Shown here: one piece after another, positions 1 through 7,569 of the stretch
Layout of the letters: each line of letters begins with the position of its first letter
Position numbering within the stretch: position 1 is the first letter of the stretch
Translations under genes and position numbers: made by a program
Origin: Alphaproteobacteria bacterium
Lineage (GTDB): Bacteria; Pseudomonadota; Alphaproteobacteria; Rhodobacterales; Rhodobacteraceae
Length of the DNA stretch: 64,000 nt
Assembly (NCBI GenBank): GCA_030148665.1
Contig: JASBSZ010000048.1
Span: 1 to 64,000, forward strand
Reading direction: 5' to 3'
The notes under the pieces: model-generated
Seen by the model: only the letters and a program-made list of their open reading frames with translations
Told to the model about the DNA's origin: nothing
The model's database searches: none

Positions 1-1
1 G

Positions 2-94
2 CTCCTGGATCGCGTCACACACCACTGCGTGATCATCGAAACCGGCAACACGTCCTACCGGTTCGCTCAAAGCAAGCAGCGCATAAAAACCTGA
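2..94 (+). CDS. istB: IS21-family helper ATPase IstB, C-terminal fragment
   Basis: Reading frame 2 gives a 30-residue tail (LLDRVTHHCVIIETGNTSYR, then a basic end) stopping at TGA 92-94. The pattern of a leucine-rich helix followed by a short beta strand with SYR is the typical C-terminus of IstB, the AAA+ ATPase that assists the IstA transposase. Only the tail is inside the window; ATP-binding motifs must lie upstream. The assignment is supported by the IS21-like terminal repeats immediately downstream. Confidence 0.7.
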   Translation, partial: LLDRVTHHCVIIETGNTSYRFAQSKQRIKT

Positions 95-105
95 ACGCCG
101 CGCAA

Positions 106-159
106 GCAAAGCCCCCAGACGGACTCGCTATATGAGGGCGCCCCGCCTGGGGGCTTTGC
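106..159 (+). terminator. 13-bp inverted repeat after istB
   Basis: GCAAAGCCCCCAG (106-118) pairs perfectly with CTGGGGGCTTTGC (147-159) across a 28-base loop, starting 12 bases after the istB stop. It may end istB transcription, which would also shield the next gene from IS read-through. No long T-run follows, so termination is inferred. Confidence 0.45.
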
Positions 160-171
160 ACCACAATGGGT

Positions 172-213
172 GGGTCAATTTTAAATGCTGAAACCGGGTC
201 AGTTTTGAATGCT
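172..213 (+). repeat. Two 18-base terminal direct repeats of the IS end
   Basis: GGGTCAATTTTAAATGCT (172-189) and GGGTCAGTTTTGAATGCT (196-213) differ at two positions and are spaced 24 bases start to start. Multiple short direct repeats at each end are the transposase binding sites of IS21-family elements. Confidence 0.7.
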
Positions 214-241
214 CATTGACAACCAGGGAGGAATGCGCGCC

Positions 242-1387
242 ATGTTCGGCAAGGTCGTCACGCTGATGGTGCTGATCGGGATCATCGGCACGAACGGGCT
301 GATCCTGTCGCCGGTGCTCAGCGATATTGCAACCGATTTCGGCGTCTCGGCCGCGGTGGCCGGGCGCGCAATTACCGCCTTTGGCCTGGGCACCGCGATA
401 TCGGCCCTGTGGCTGGGGCGATCGCTGGACAGGTTCGGCACCGCCCGGGCATTGCAACTGGCCATGGTCGTCGGCGGAGCAGCTCAGATTGCCGCGGCGC
501 TGACCACGAGCTGGATATGGCTGACCGCCACGCAGGCGCTGGTGGGGCTGGCGGCAGGCGTGGGTCTGCCGGCAATCTATGCGCTGACGGCGGACATATC
601 GCCTGCCGGGCAGGAGGCCCGCATTCTGGGGCGCGTGATCCTGGGCTGGTCGCTGGCGCTGATCGCGGCCGTCCCCCTGGGGGCGTATCTGGCCGACATG
701 CTGGGCTGGCGCCTGATGCTGGGGCTGGTCGGCGGCATCGGCATCACCACGCTGCCCTTTACCACGCGTTTTCGCAACAGCCACGTCGCGGTGCGCGATT
801 CGCAGCCCATGGGCCGGTTTGCCCCCCTGGCCCTGCCGCGGGGCCTTGCAACCTATACGGTGTGCTTTCTGTTCATGGCCGTGTTCTATGGCACATATAC
901 CTATACCGGCGCGCATGCGATTCTGGATTTCGGCGTCAGTACCGGCGCGGCCGGGCTGATCGCGCTGTTTTACGGCATCGGCTTTGGTGCGGCATCGCTG
1001 ATGTCGGGGGTGATCGACCGCCTGGGGACGAGGCGCATGCAGCTGATCGGGTTTCCGGCGGCGGCAATGGCCCTGGTCGCGATGGGATATGCACCGACAT
1101 TCTGGTGGTACCTGGCGGCGATCACCGCCTGGGGCTGGATGAACAATCAGCTGCTGAACACCATCGTCACCGGGCTGACGGCGCTGGCGCCGCGCTCGAA
1201 AGGTGCGGTGCTGGGGCTGTACTCGGCGGTCACGTATCTGGCCGCCGCGGTCGGCACGCTTGCCATGGGCGTGACATTTCAGGGGGCCGGGTTCGTCTGG
1301 GTGGGGGTGCTGGGGGCGGCCGTCAATGGCGTCAGCCTGATCATCCTGCTGGCCAGCCGTCCGCAGGCGACGCAGCGGCGCGCTTGA
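242..1387 (+). CDS. MFS transporter (drug/sugar efflux type)
   Basis: This 381-residue protein is a 12-helix major facilitator superfamily permease of the inner membrane. It has the usual N-terminal helix, a conserved loop after helix 2 (GRSLDRFG) equivalent to the MFS signature, a central loop near residue 190 rich in R/H, and a second set of six helices. It resembles the DHA1 efflux group, but the substrate cannot be told. Start 242 is chosen because AGGGAGG (225-231) lies 10 bases upstream; the in-frame ATGs at 209 and 233 lie inside the IS end or directly on the ribosome binding site. Only 20 bases separate the IS end from this start, so the original promoter has probably been displaced. 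Confidence 0.85.
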   Translation: MFGKVVTLMVLIGIIGTNGLILSPVLSDIATDFGVSAAVAGRAITAFGLGTAISALWLGRSLDRFGTARALQLAMVVGGAAQIAAALTTSWIWLTATQALVGLAAGVGLPAIYALTADISPAGQEARILGRVILGWSLALIAAVPLGAYLADMLGWRLMLGLVGGIGITTLPFTTRFRNSHVAVRDSQPMGRFAPLALPRGLATYTVCFLFMAVFYGTYTYTGAHAILDFGVSTGAAGLIALFYGIGFGAASLMSGVIDRLGTRRMQLIGFPAAAMALVAMGYAPTFWWYLAAITAWGWMNNQLLNTIVTGLTALAPRSKGAVLGLYSAVTYLAAAVGTLAMGVTFQGAGFVWVGVLGAAVNGVSLIILLASRPQATQRRA

Positions 1388-1448
1388 GCCCGGGCGGGGC
1401 TTTGTGCCAAATCGGTTTCGGATGAAAAATCAGAAATGGAGCCCGATC

Positions 1449-2432
1449 ATGCGTGCAATGCAGGTTACGGAATACGGAAAGCCGCTTGAGCTGCGCGAAA
1501 TCGACATCCCCGCGCCCGGGCCGGGGCAGGTGCTGCTGCGCAACCATGCGGTCGGCATCAATTTCGGCGACCTGCTGCTGATCGAGGGCACCTATCAGGA
1601 AAAGCCCCCCCTGCCCTTTACCCTGGGCATGGAGATCTGCGGCACGGTCGAAAGCCTGGGCGATGGCGTCACCCATCTGAAAAAGGGTCAGCGGGTGGCC
1701 GTCTATGCGGGCTTTGGCGGGCTGGCCGAATATGGCTGCTATGATGCACGCGCCTGCGTGCCGGTGCCCGATGCCATGTCGGATGTTCAGGCGGCGGCCT
1801 TCCTGATCGCCTATGGCACCTCGCATGTGGGGCTGGAATATCGCGCACGCCTTCAGGCGGGCGAATGCCTGCTGGTGCTGGGGGCAAGCGGCGGCATCGG
1901 CCTGACGGCGGTCGAGCTGGGCAAGCTGATGGGGGCCGAGGTCATCGCCTGTGCCCGCGGGCCGCAAAAGCTGGAAATCGCCCGTATGGCCGGCGCCGAC
2001 CACCTGATCGACAGCGAAAAGGACGACATCCGCGACAGCGTCAAGGCGCTGGGCGGGGCCGATGTGGTGTTCGACCCGGTAGGCGGGGCGCAATTCAAGG
2101 CCGCCATGCGTGCCTGCAACCCCGAGGCGCGGCTGATCCCGCTGGGCTTTGCCAGCGGCGAGGTTCCGCAGATCCCGGCCAACATCATTCTGGTCAAGAA
2201 CCTGACGGTGATCGGGTTCTACTGGGGCGGATATGCCAAATTCAAACCCTCGGTGCTGACCGACAGCTTTGCCCAACTGTTCGAATGGTTCGACCAGGGC
2301 CGCCTGAAACCCCATGTCAGCCACGAATTGCCGCTGGAAAGGGCCAATGAGGCGCTGGAGCTGTTGCGCAGCCGAAAATCGACCGGCAAGGTCGTCGTGA
2401 CCATCGACGACAGCCGCAAAGAGGCGCCCTGA
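1449..2432 (+). CDS. NADPH:quinone oxidoreductase family protein
   Basis: This is a 327-residue zinc-independent medium-chain dehydrogenase/reductase. It has the N-terminal GroES-like fold (GPGQVLLRNHAVGINFGDLL), a Rossmann dinucleotide site (LGASGGIGLTAVELGK, about residues 150-165), and the family's C-terminal KSTGKVVV motif. Quinone oxidoreductases of this type reduce quinones or enones with NADPH in the cytoplasm. ATG 1449 follows GGAG at 1438-1441 by 7 bases; the frame is open upstream to 1404 but without a good ribosome binding site. It lies 61 bases after the MFS gene and may be transcribed with it. The physiological substrate is not evident. Confidence 0.88.
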   Translation: MRAMQVTEYGKPLELREIDIPAPGPGQVLLRNHAVGINFGDLLLIEGTYQEKPPLPFTLGMEICGTVESLGDGVTHLKKGQRVAVYAGFGGLAEYGCYDARACVPVPDAMSDVQAAAFLIAYGTSHVGLEYRARLQAGECLLVLGASGGIGLTAVELGKLMGAEVIACARGPQKLEIARMAGADHLIDSEKDDIRDSVKALGGADVVFDPVGGAQFKAAMRACNPEARLIPLGFASGEVPQIPANIILVKNLTVIGFYWGGYAKFKPSVLTDSFAQLFEWFDQGRLKPHVSHELPLERANEALELLRSRKSTGKVVVTIDDSRKEAP

Positions 2433-2508
2433 CGGGCAGGCCGCCCGCACGGCGCGTGAAACAACCGGAAAGTCAGACAAAATTCACGCAGGCTTGACGT
2501 CGGCTTTC

Positions 2509-2537
2509 CTTGAAAAAGGGGTGAAAGCATCCAATAT
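2509..2537 (+). promoter_or_regulatory. Possible heat-shock (sigma-32 type) promoter of the Bax-inhibitor gene
   Basis: CTTGAAA (2509-2515) and CCAATAT (2531-2537), with 18 bases between CTTG and the second box, resemble the alphaproteobacterial RpoH pattern CTTG-N17/18-CYTATNT with one mismatch. It lies 74 bases upstream of the start at 2611. A weak sigma-70 reading (TTGAAA-N17-AATATA) overlaps it. Confidence 0.4.
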
Positions 2538-2610
2538 AGGGGACAAGGACGGCGGGGTGTCTCGCCGACCATGGTGAATGGCAGCGTTTTCGCAAACAAG
2601 GAGGGCCCAG

Positions 2611-3333
2611 ATGGCCGATTACGAGACAATCAGGCGTGCCGGTGCAGGAACACGCACCGCCCAGATAGACGAGGGTCTGCGCGCGTACATGAACAAGGTC
2701 TATGGCCTTATGTCCGTGGCCATGATCATCACCGGTGTCGTTGCCTATGTGGTGGGCACCAACGAGGCCATGCTTGCGGCGATCTTTCAGACTTCGCTGA
2801 AATGGGTCGTGATATTCGCGCCGCTTGCCGTGGTGTTCGGCTTTGGCGCCATGATCAACCGGATGAGCGCAGCCACCGCCCAGATCGTGTTCTGGGTCTT
2901 TTCCGCCCTGATGGGTCTGTCGATTTCCTACATCTTTGCGGTCTATACCGGCATTTCCATCGCCCAGACCTTTCTTGTGACGGCGATCGCATTCGCCGGC
3001 CTCAGCCTGTATGGCTATACCACCAAGAAGGATCTTTCGGGTTTCGGAACCTTCCTGATCATGGGCGTGATCGGGCTGCTCGTGGCCTCGGTCGTGAACA
3101 TCTTTCTGGCCTCTTCGGCAGTGCAGTTCGCGATCTCGGTTCTGGGCGTTCTGATCTTTGCGGGCCTGACCGCGTTCGACACCCAGAAGATCAAGAACAC
3201 CTATATCGTCCACGCCCATAATGGCGACAGCGAGTGGCTGGGCAAGTCGGCGATCATGGGGGCGCTGAACCTCTATCTCGACTTCCTCAACATGTTCATG
3301 TTCCTGCTGCAGCTCCTCGGCAATCGTAATTGA
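2611..3333 (+). CDS. Bax inhibitor-1/YccA family membrane protein
   Basis: The 240-residue product has about seven hydrophobic helices and the family hallmarks, including a helix ending VVGTNEAM, a central SLYGYTTKKDLSGFG segment, and a C-terminal LTAFDTQKIK ... NLYLDFLNMFMFLLQLLG. Bacterial members (YccA, YbhL, YetJ) are inner-membrane proteins; YccA modulates the FtsH protease, and BsYetJ is a pH-sensitive calcium leak channel. The start follows AAGGAGGG (2598-2604, approximately) by 7 bases. A strong hairpin terminator follows at 3390, so it is monocistronic. A heat-shock-like promoter upstream would suit a membrane quality-control role, which is inferred. Confidence 0.9.
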   Translation: MADYETIRRAGAGTRTAQIDEGLRAYMNKVYGLMSVAMIITGVVAYVVGTNEAMLAAIFQTSLKWVVIFAPLAVVFGFGAMINRMSAATAQIVFWVFSALMGLSISYIFAVYTGISIAQTFLVTAIAFAGLSLYGYTTKKDLSGFGTFLIMGVIGLLVASVVNIFLASSAVQFAISVLGVLIFAGLTAFDTQKIKNTYIVHAHNGDSEWLGKSAIMGALNLYLDFLNMFMFLLQLLGNRN

Positions 3334-3389
3334 GGACAGCGCCACTGGCGCCCCAGGCCGGAAAACATGACCGGAAATCATCGGATACA

Positions 3390-3421
3390 GGGCCGGAAGG
3401 GGAAACCTTTCCGGCCCTTTT
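3390..3421 (+). terminator. Rho-independent terminator after the Bax-inhibitor gene
   Basis: GGGCCGGAA (3390-3398) pairs with TTCCGGCCC (3409-3417), followed by TTTT (3418-3421). The position, 56 bases after the stop and between convergent genes, fits a terminator for the plus-strand gene. Confidence 0.75.
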
Positions 3422-3466
3422 CCTGTCGGGCCGATCCCTGGATACGGCCGCAACAGGCCGGCGGGA

Positions 3467-4612
3467 TCACCGACAATAGGGGCCGCCCGGATAGCGCGCC
3501 GTATCCAGATGCAGGTGATCCTTGTGATAGCGGTTGGCATCCGGCCCCAGCACGGTTCCGAACGGCCCGCAGGCACCATCATGCAGCTTGCGCAGGGCGG
3601 AACGATAGCGCGGGTCGCGCCAGCCCTCGAGCACGGTGATCTCGACGCCGCTGTTCAGCCTGACCGCCGCAATGTCGATGGCGCGGCCCTTGGCATGTTC
3701 CGACAGCTTGGCCCCCGGGCGGCTGTTGCGGGTGCGGCAGGAATAGCCCGAAATCACCTTGAGCGAAGAAACCCCGCCACGAAAGCGAAAGGTCGGGTTG
3801 ACCGTGTTTTCGACCCAGCTCTGGAGCGAAACGGCCGTCCCGCAATCCATGACCGAGGCATGGCTGAGCGATACCCCATCAACGGCCGCAACACGCACGG
3901 GCTGCGCGATATAGCACCCCGGCAAAGGTCCGCGTACCGGAGGAACCGTCGTGCCGACGATGCCCCGATGCCCGCACAGCCCGCGCCCGCCCGAAGGCGC
4001 GACGACTGCAGGCGAGACCGAGGGTAAGACCGGCGCAGGCAAGGATGGCGCCGACACGGGCAGCTTGTTGCGCGCCACGGGCACGGACCTGGCCGGATTT
4101 CCGGGCTTGCGCAACCGCACACGCCGCGACGGCAGCCGAACGGGCGCGCTACCGGGTTTCCAGACCAGCGGAGCGCCGGTTGCGTTCAACGCCCTTGCCG
4201 GGGTCCTTGTCGGGCCCGCCACGACCGGGGCGCCGGCAAGAGGCCCTGGCGGAATGGCCTGCTTGACCTCGGGCACACTGTCGGGTGCGCCATCAGGTGC
4301 GCGGGCCAGGCCGACAACAGGCCGCGGACGCGGAAAGGGCGAGCGAAAGACCGGCGGCGTGGTGGCAAGGGCGCCTTCGGCCTCGCGCATCAAGGCGCGC
4401 TCCAGCGGCGTCAGCGGGGCGTCCAGGGCCGATGACCCGTCGCGGGTCTGACGGCCACGCGCGAAACCGGCAAGCGGGGTCAGCTGACGCAGGATACGTT
4501 CGGCCATGTCCAGCCGCGGCCTGGGACGCGGAGATTCAAGAGGCGCTGCGGCCGCCGCGCCCAGCGTGCTGCCAACCAGAAGGGAAATCACCAAGGCGCC
4601 GCTGGCCCGCAT
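3467..4612 (-). CDS. Extensin-like C-terminal domain protein (putative secreted M15-like peptidase)
   Basis: This 381-residue protein starts with a signal peptide (MRASGALVISLLVGSTLGAA), then a proline- and arginine-rich linker to about residue 210, then a C-terminal extensin-like domain. The domain carries SEHAKGRAIDIA and HKDHLHLD, the arrangement of zinc ligands seen in DD/LD-carboxypeptidases of the M15 group, and several cysteines that may form disulfides (CGHRG, CGTAV, CRTR, CGPFG, YCR). It is therefore probably a periplasmic or cell-surface cell-wall protein; catalytic activity is inferred. The frame is open further upstream into tyrA, but the signal peptide marks 4612 as the start. 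It lies 38 bases downstream of tyrA, so an operon hisC-tyrA-this gene is likely. Confidence 0.82.
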   Translation of the reverse strand: MRASGALVISLLVGSTLGAAAAAPLESPRPRPRLDMAERILRQLTPLAGFARGRQTRDGSSALDAPLTPLERALMREAEGALATTPPVFRSPFPRPRPVVGLARAPDGAPDSVPEVKQAIPPGPLAGAPVVAGPTRTPARALNATGAPLVWKPGSAPVRLPSRRVRLRKPGNPARSVPVARNKLPVSAPSLPAPVLPSVSPAVVAPSGGRGLCGHRGIVGTTVPPVRGPLPGCYIAQPVRVAAVDGVSLSHASVMDCGTAVSLQSWVENTVNPTFRFRGGVSSLKVISGYSCRTRNSRPGAKLSEHAKGRAIDIAAVRLNSGVEITVLEGWRDPRYRSALRKLHDGACGPFGTVLGPDANRYHKDHLHLDTARYPGGPYCR

Positions 4613-4650
4613 GAGGTTCTGCCCGTATCGTCTGCCTGTATCGACCGTTC

Positions 4651-5568
4651 TCAATCCTTGCCGACACGCCCGAAATCGGGGGCGTCGGTGTCCTGACCGG
4701 CCTCGATGATACCACGTCTGATGGCCCTTGTGCGGGTAAAATAATCGAACAGCTGCTGGCCGTCGCCGCGCCGGATGGCGCGCTGCAGATCGAACAGTTC
4801 CTCGGTAAAGCGACCAAGGATTTCCAGCGTCGCCTCCTTGTTGTTCAGGAACACGTCGCGCCACATGGTCGGGTCCGACGCCGCGATGCGGGTGAAATCG
4901 CGAAACCCGGCAGCCGAATAGTTGATGACTTCGCGCTCGGTCACGCGCTTCAGATCATCCGCTACACCGACCATCGTATAGGCGATCAGATGCGGCGCAT
5001 GGCTGGTCACCGCCAGCACCAGATCGTGATGGGCCGCGTCCATTTCATCGACATTGGCGCCCATTTCAGTCCACAGCTGGCGCAGACGGTCAAGCGCCTT
5101 CGGGTCGGTGCCCTCAAGCGGGGTCAGCAGGCACCAGCGGTTGTGAAACAGGCTGGCAAAGCCCGCCCGCGGGCCGGAATGTTCGGTGCCGGCCAGCGGG
5201 TGGCCGGGAATGAAATGCACGCCTTCGGGGATATGCGGGGCAATCGCCTTGATGACCGCCCCCTTGACCGAGCCGACATCAGACACCGTCGCGCCTGTTT
5301 CAAGATGCGGCGCGACCTCCGCCGCCAGTTGCCCCATGACCCCGACCGGCACGCAGAACACCACCAGATCGGCGCCCTTGACGGCCTCGGCGGCGGTGTC
5401 GAACACCTCGTCCACCAGCCCGATTTCCAGCGCCGTCTGCCGGGTTTCCGCGCTGCGGGCATGGCCGACGATTCGGCCCGCAAGGCCCTTTTCGCGCATC
5501 GCCAGCGCCATCGAGCCCGCAATCAGCCCCAGCCCAAGCAGGGCCACCCTGTCATAGATCACGCTCAT
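4651..5568 (-). CDS. tyrA: Prephenate/arogenate dehydrogenase
   Basis: This 305-residue cytoplasmic enzyme oxidises and decarboxylates prephenate (or arogenate) with NAD(P)+ in tyrosine synthesis. Visible are the dinucleotide fold [13 protein letters not shown] at the N-terminus, DVGSVKG, the prephenate-site motif [12 protein letters not shown] around residues 124-135, and the all-helical dimerisation domain ending in [13 protein letters not shown]. Family length is about 280-310. Its ATG overlaps the hisC stop by four bases (ATGA, 5565-5568), implying translational coupling. HisC-type aminotransferases adjacent to tyrA often also transaminate aromatic keto acids, so the pairing makes metabolic sense. 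Confidence 0.92.
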   Translation of the reverse strand: MSVIYDRVALLGLGLIAGSMALAMREKGLAGRIVGHARSAETRQTALEIGLVDEVFDTAAEAVKGADLVVFCVPVGVMGQLAAEVAPHLETGATVSDVGSVKGAVIKAIAPHIPEGVHFIPGHPLAGTEHSGPRAGFASLFHNRWCLLTPLEGTDPKALDRLRQLWTEMGANVDEMDAAHHDLVLAVTSHAPHLIAYTMVGVADDLKRVTEREVINYSAAGFRDFTRIAASDPTMWRDVFLNNKEATLEILGRFTEELFDLQRAIRRGDGQQLFDYFTRTRAIRRGIIEAGQDTDAPDFGRVGKD

Positions 5569-6656
5569 GCCTGTTCCTTTTCCATGAAATCGCGCAAGGC
5601 GCGCGCGACAGCGTGGCTGCCTTTCTCGTCACCGATGGTGATGCGCAGACAATGGGGCAGCTTGTAGCCCTTGACCTTGCGCAGGATGATCCCCCGGCTG
5701 CGGCAATAGGCATCGGCGGCATCGGCCGTTGCCTCGTCGGCAAAACGCGCAAGGATGAAATTGGCAAATGACGGATCCGACGGAATCCCGACCTCGGCCA
5801 ATTGCCGCGCCAGCCAGCCCCGCCAGCGGGTATTTTCGGCCCGGCAATGGTTGGTCCATCTGATGTCGCGCACGGCGGCCTCGGCCGCAGCCAGCGATGG
5901 CGCGGTCAGGTTGAACGGCCCGCGCAGACGGTTCAAGACATCGATCACCGCGCGCGGCCCGTATCCCCAGCCGATGCGCAGGCCGCCAAGGCCGTAGATC
6001 TTGGAAAATGTCCGGGTCATGAACACGTTTTCGCGGCTTTCGACCAGCGCGCGGCCACCATCATACCCATCGACAAAATCGGCATAGGCGCCGTCGATCA
6101 CCAGCAATGCCTGCGGCGGCAGCCCCGCGGCCAGACGGGCCAGTTCGGCCGAGGTCAGCATGGTGCCGGTGGGGTTGGCGGGGTTGGCGATGAACACGAG
6201 CCGCGTGCGCGCGTTCGCGGCGGCCAGCAGCAGGTCGATATCGACACGGCGGTTGCGCTCGGCCACCTCGACGGGGGTGGCGCCAGCCGCCAGCGCCGAT
6301 ATGCGATACATGGAAAAGCCATGCTCGGTCACCAGCACCTCGTCGCCCGGCCCGGCATAGGCGTGACACAGCCAGGCGATCACCTCGTCCGAGCCGTCGC
6401 CACAGATCACCCGGTCGGGATCAACACCATGAACCTCGGCAATGGCGCGGCGCAACGCGGCGTGATCCGACGACGGGTAGCGTTCCAGCGAGGCCCCAGC
6501 CGCGTGATAGGCCTCGACCGCCCGCGGGCTCGGCCCCAGCGGGTTTTCGTTCGAGGACAGCTTCCAGACCTTGTCGAACCCCTCCAGCCGGCTTTCACCG
6601 CCGACATACAGATCGATCTCCATGATCCCCGGCTTGGGTCGGATGGCATTAGACAT
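5565..6656 (-). CDS. hisC: Histidinol-phosphate/aromatic aminotransferase
   Basis: The 363-residue product is a fold-type I PLP aminotransferase that makes histidinol phosphate and, in many alphaproteobacteria, also serves phenylalanine/tyrosine synthesis. Markers are [12 protein letters not shown] near the N-terminus, ANPANPTGT, and [18 protein letters not shown], whose lysine binds PLP. The start is taken at [20 protein letters not shown] (6656), which matches the usual family N-terminus; an in-frame ATG at 6674 is an alternative, and neither has a clear ribosome binding site. It is the first gene of an apparent operon with tyrA and the extensin-like gene. Confidence 0.92.
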   Translation of the reverse strand: MSNAIRPKPGIMEIDLYVGGESRLEGFDKVWKLSSNENPLGPSPRAVEAYHAAGASLERYPSSDHAALRRAIAEVHGVDPDRVICGDGSDEVIAWLCHAYAGPGDEVLVTEHGFSMYRISALAAGATPVEVAERNRRVDIDLLLAAANARTRLVFIANPANPTGTMLTSAELARLAAGLPPQALLVIDGAYADFVDGYDGGRALVESRENVFMTRTFSKIYGLGGLRIGWGYGPRAVIDVLNRLRGPFNLTAPSLAAAEAAVRDIRWTNHCRAENTRWRGWLARQLAEVGIPSDPSFANFILARFADEATADAADAYCRSRGIILRKVKGYKLPHCLRITIGDEKGSHAVARALRDFMEKEQA

Positions 6657-6740
6657 GACGCTTTTCGCCCGCATTGACGCAATACGCGCCGCTTTTACCG
6701 GCCGGGGGCGGGCTTGGCCAGCTGCTTGTTCCCGGCGGAT

Positions 6741-7397
6741 TCATGATGCCCGGGAATGTGCCCTCTGCGTGGCCAGTTCGTATATGCGCAACAAATCCTG
6801 TTCCGAAATATCGACATAGGTGTCGATCTCGCTCAGCGCGGCGACGAAATCGGCATGGCTGATATCGGGATAGGCGCCCTCATGCGGGGGCGCCATCCTT
6901 TCGGCCAGGGACTGCGGATAACGCCGCCACGAAAAGGGCAGGTTGAAGACAACGGCGATCACCACCATCAGCACCGCCCCCAGGCCGATCGGAAACAGCA
7001 CGAACCAGAACCCGTAATCCCCCATCACCGCACCGCTGATCAGCGGGATCAACGAGGTCGCCCCGCCGGGCGGATGCAGGCATTGCAGGTAATACATGGC
7101 CGAAATCGCCAGCCCGACGGCCAGCCCCCCGCCCAGCACGGGATTGCCGACCAGACGATATACCGCCACCCCGACCAGGGCGGAAACCACATGCCCGCCA
7201 ATCACGTTCCAGGGTTGCGACAGCGGGCTCTTGGGGGCGGCAAACAGCAACACCGCCGTTGCCCCCATCGAAGCGATCAGCAACAGCCGCGCATGCAACC
7301 CCTGCTCGAACTGCTGCGTCACCCAGAAAACACCCGATATGGCGACAAAACCGCCGATCCCGGAAATGATCTTTTCCTTGTGCGTCGAAGTATTCAA
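6741..7397 (-). CDS. HPP family integral membrane protein
   Basis: A 218-residue protein with four or five membrane helices and the motif CLHPPGGATSL (about residues 106-116) that names the HPP family. Members from plant chloroplasts and cyanobacteria transport nitrite, but bacterial functions are mostly untested. The C-terminal 60 residues are hydrophilic (ISHADFVAALSEIDTYVDIS). The start codon is TTG at 7397, preceded at good distance by GGGGGAGA; the next ATG is at residue 44, inside the second helix, so the TTG is preferred. It is downstream of priA, separated by a 60-base repeat element. Confidence 0.83.
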   Translation of the reverse strand: MNTSTHKEKIISGIGGFVAISGVFWVTQQFEQGLHARLLLIASMGATAVLLFAAPKSPLSQPWNVIGGHVVSALVGVAVYRLVGNPVLGGGLAVGLAISAMYYLQCLHPPGGATSLIPLISGAVMGDYGFWFVLFPIGLGAVLMVVIAVVFNLPFSWRRYPQSLAERMAPPHEGAYPDISHADFVAALSEIDTYVDISEQDLLRIYELATQRAHSRAS

Positions 7398-7500
7398 CGG
7401 ATTCTCCCCCGAACCTGTTTTGACAGTTTTCCACCAGCTTTCCCGCGCCCGAACGTGGCTGTCAAGCAGCGCCCCGATACGCCTGCAAACATGTCGCAGG

Positions 7501-7560
7501 CTTCTTCTTTGCCCAAATACGCGCGGGGGAGGCCCGCTCGGGCCGGGGGCGGCAGCCCCC
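7501..7560 (+). repeat. 60-base structured intergenic repeat, copy 1
   Basis: The element starts with the box CTTCTTCTTTGCCCAAATAC (7501-7520), then a small hairpin GGCCC-GCTC-GGGCC (7531-7544) and a second hairpin GGGGGC-GGCA-GCCCCC (7545-7560). Copies of identical length are at 31659 and 42858, and a box-only relic at 63522. Here it ends 10 bases from the priA stop codon. Confidence 0.85.
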
Positions 7561-7569
7561 AGACGCGCG

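Larger units (their letters stand above)
1..221 (+). mobile_element. Right end of an IS21-family insertion sequence
   Basis: The first 221 bases are the 3' part of an insertion sequence cut by the window edge. It contains the last 30 codons of the istB helper ATPase, then a 13-bp inverted repeat, then two 18-base terminal repeats and an end in TTGACA (216-221). Repeated sequences of this kind near a terminal CA are characteristic of IS21-family ends. The left end and istA lie outside the window, so target duplication cannot be checked. The boundary at 221 is inferred from the CA end and from the start of the next gene's ribosome binding site at 225. Confidence 0.75.

Noticed and set aside
216-221. 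TTGACA at the IS end as an outward -35 box driving the MFS gene
   Set aside because: A -10 box at normal spacing would lie at about 239-244, on the ATG at 242, and the bases there do not resemble one.
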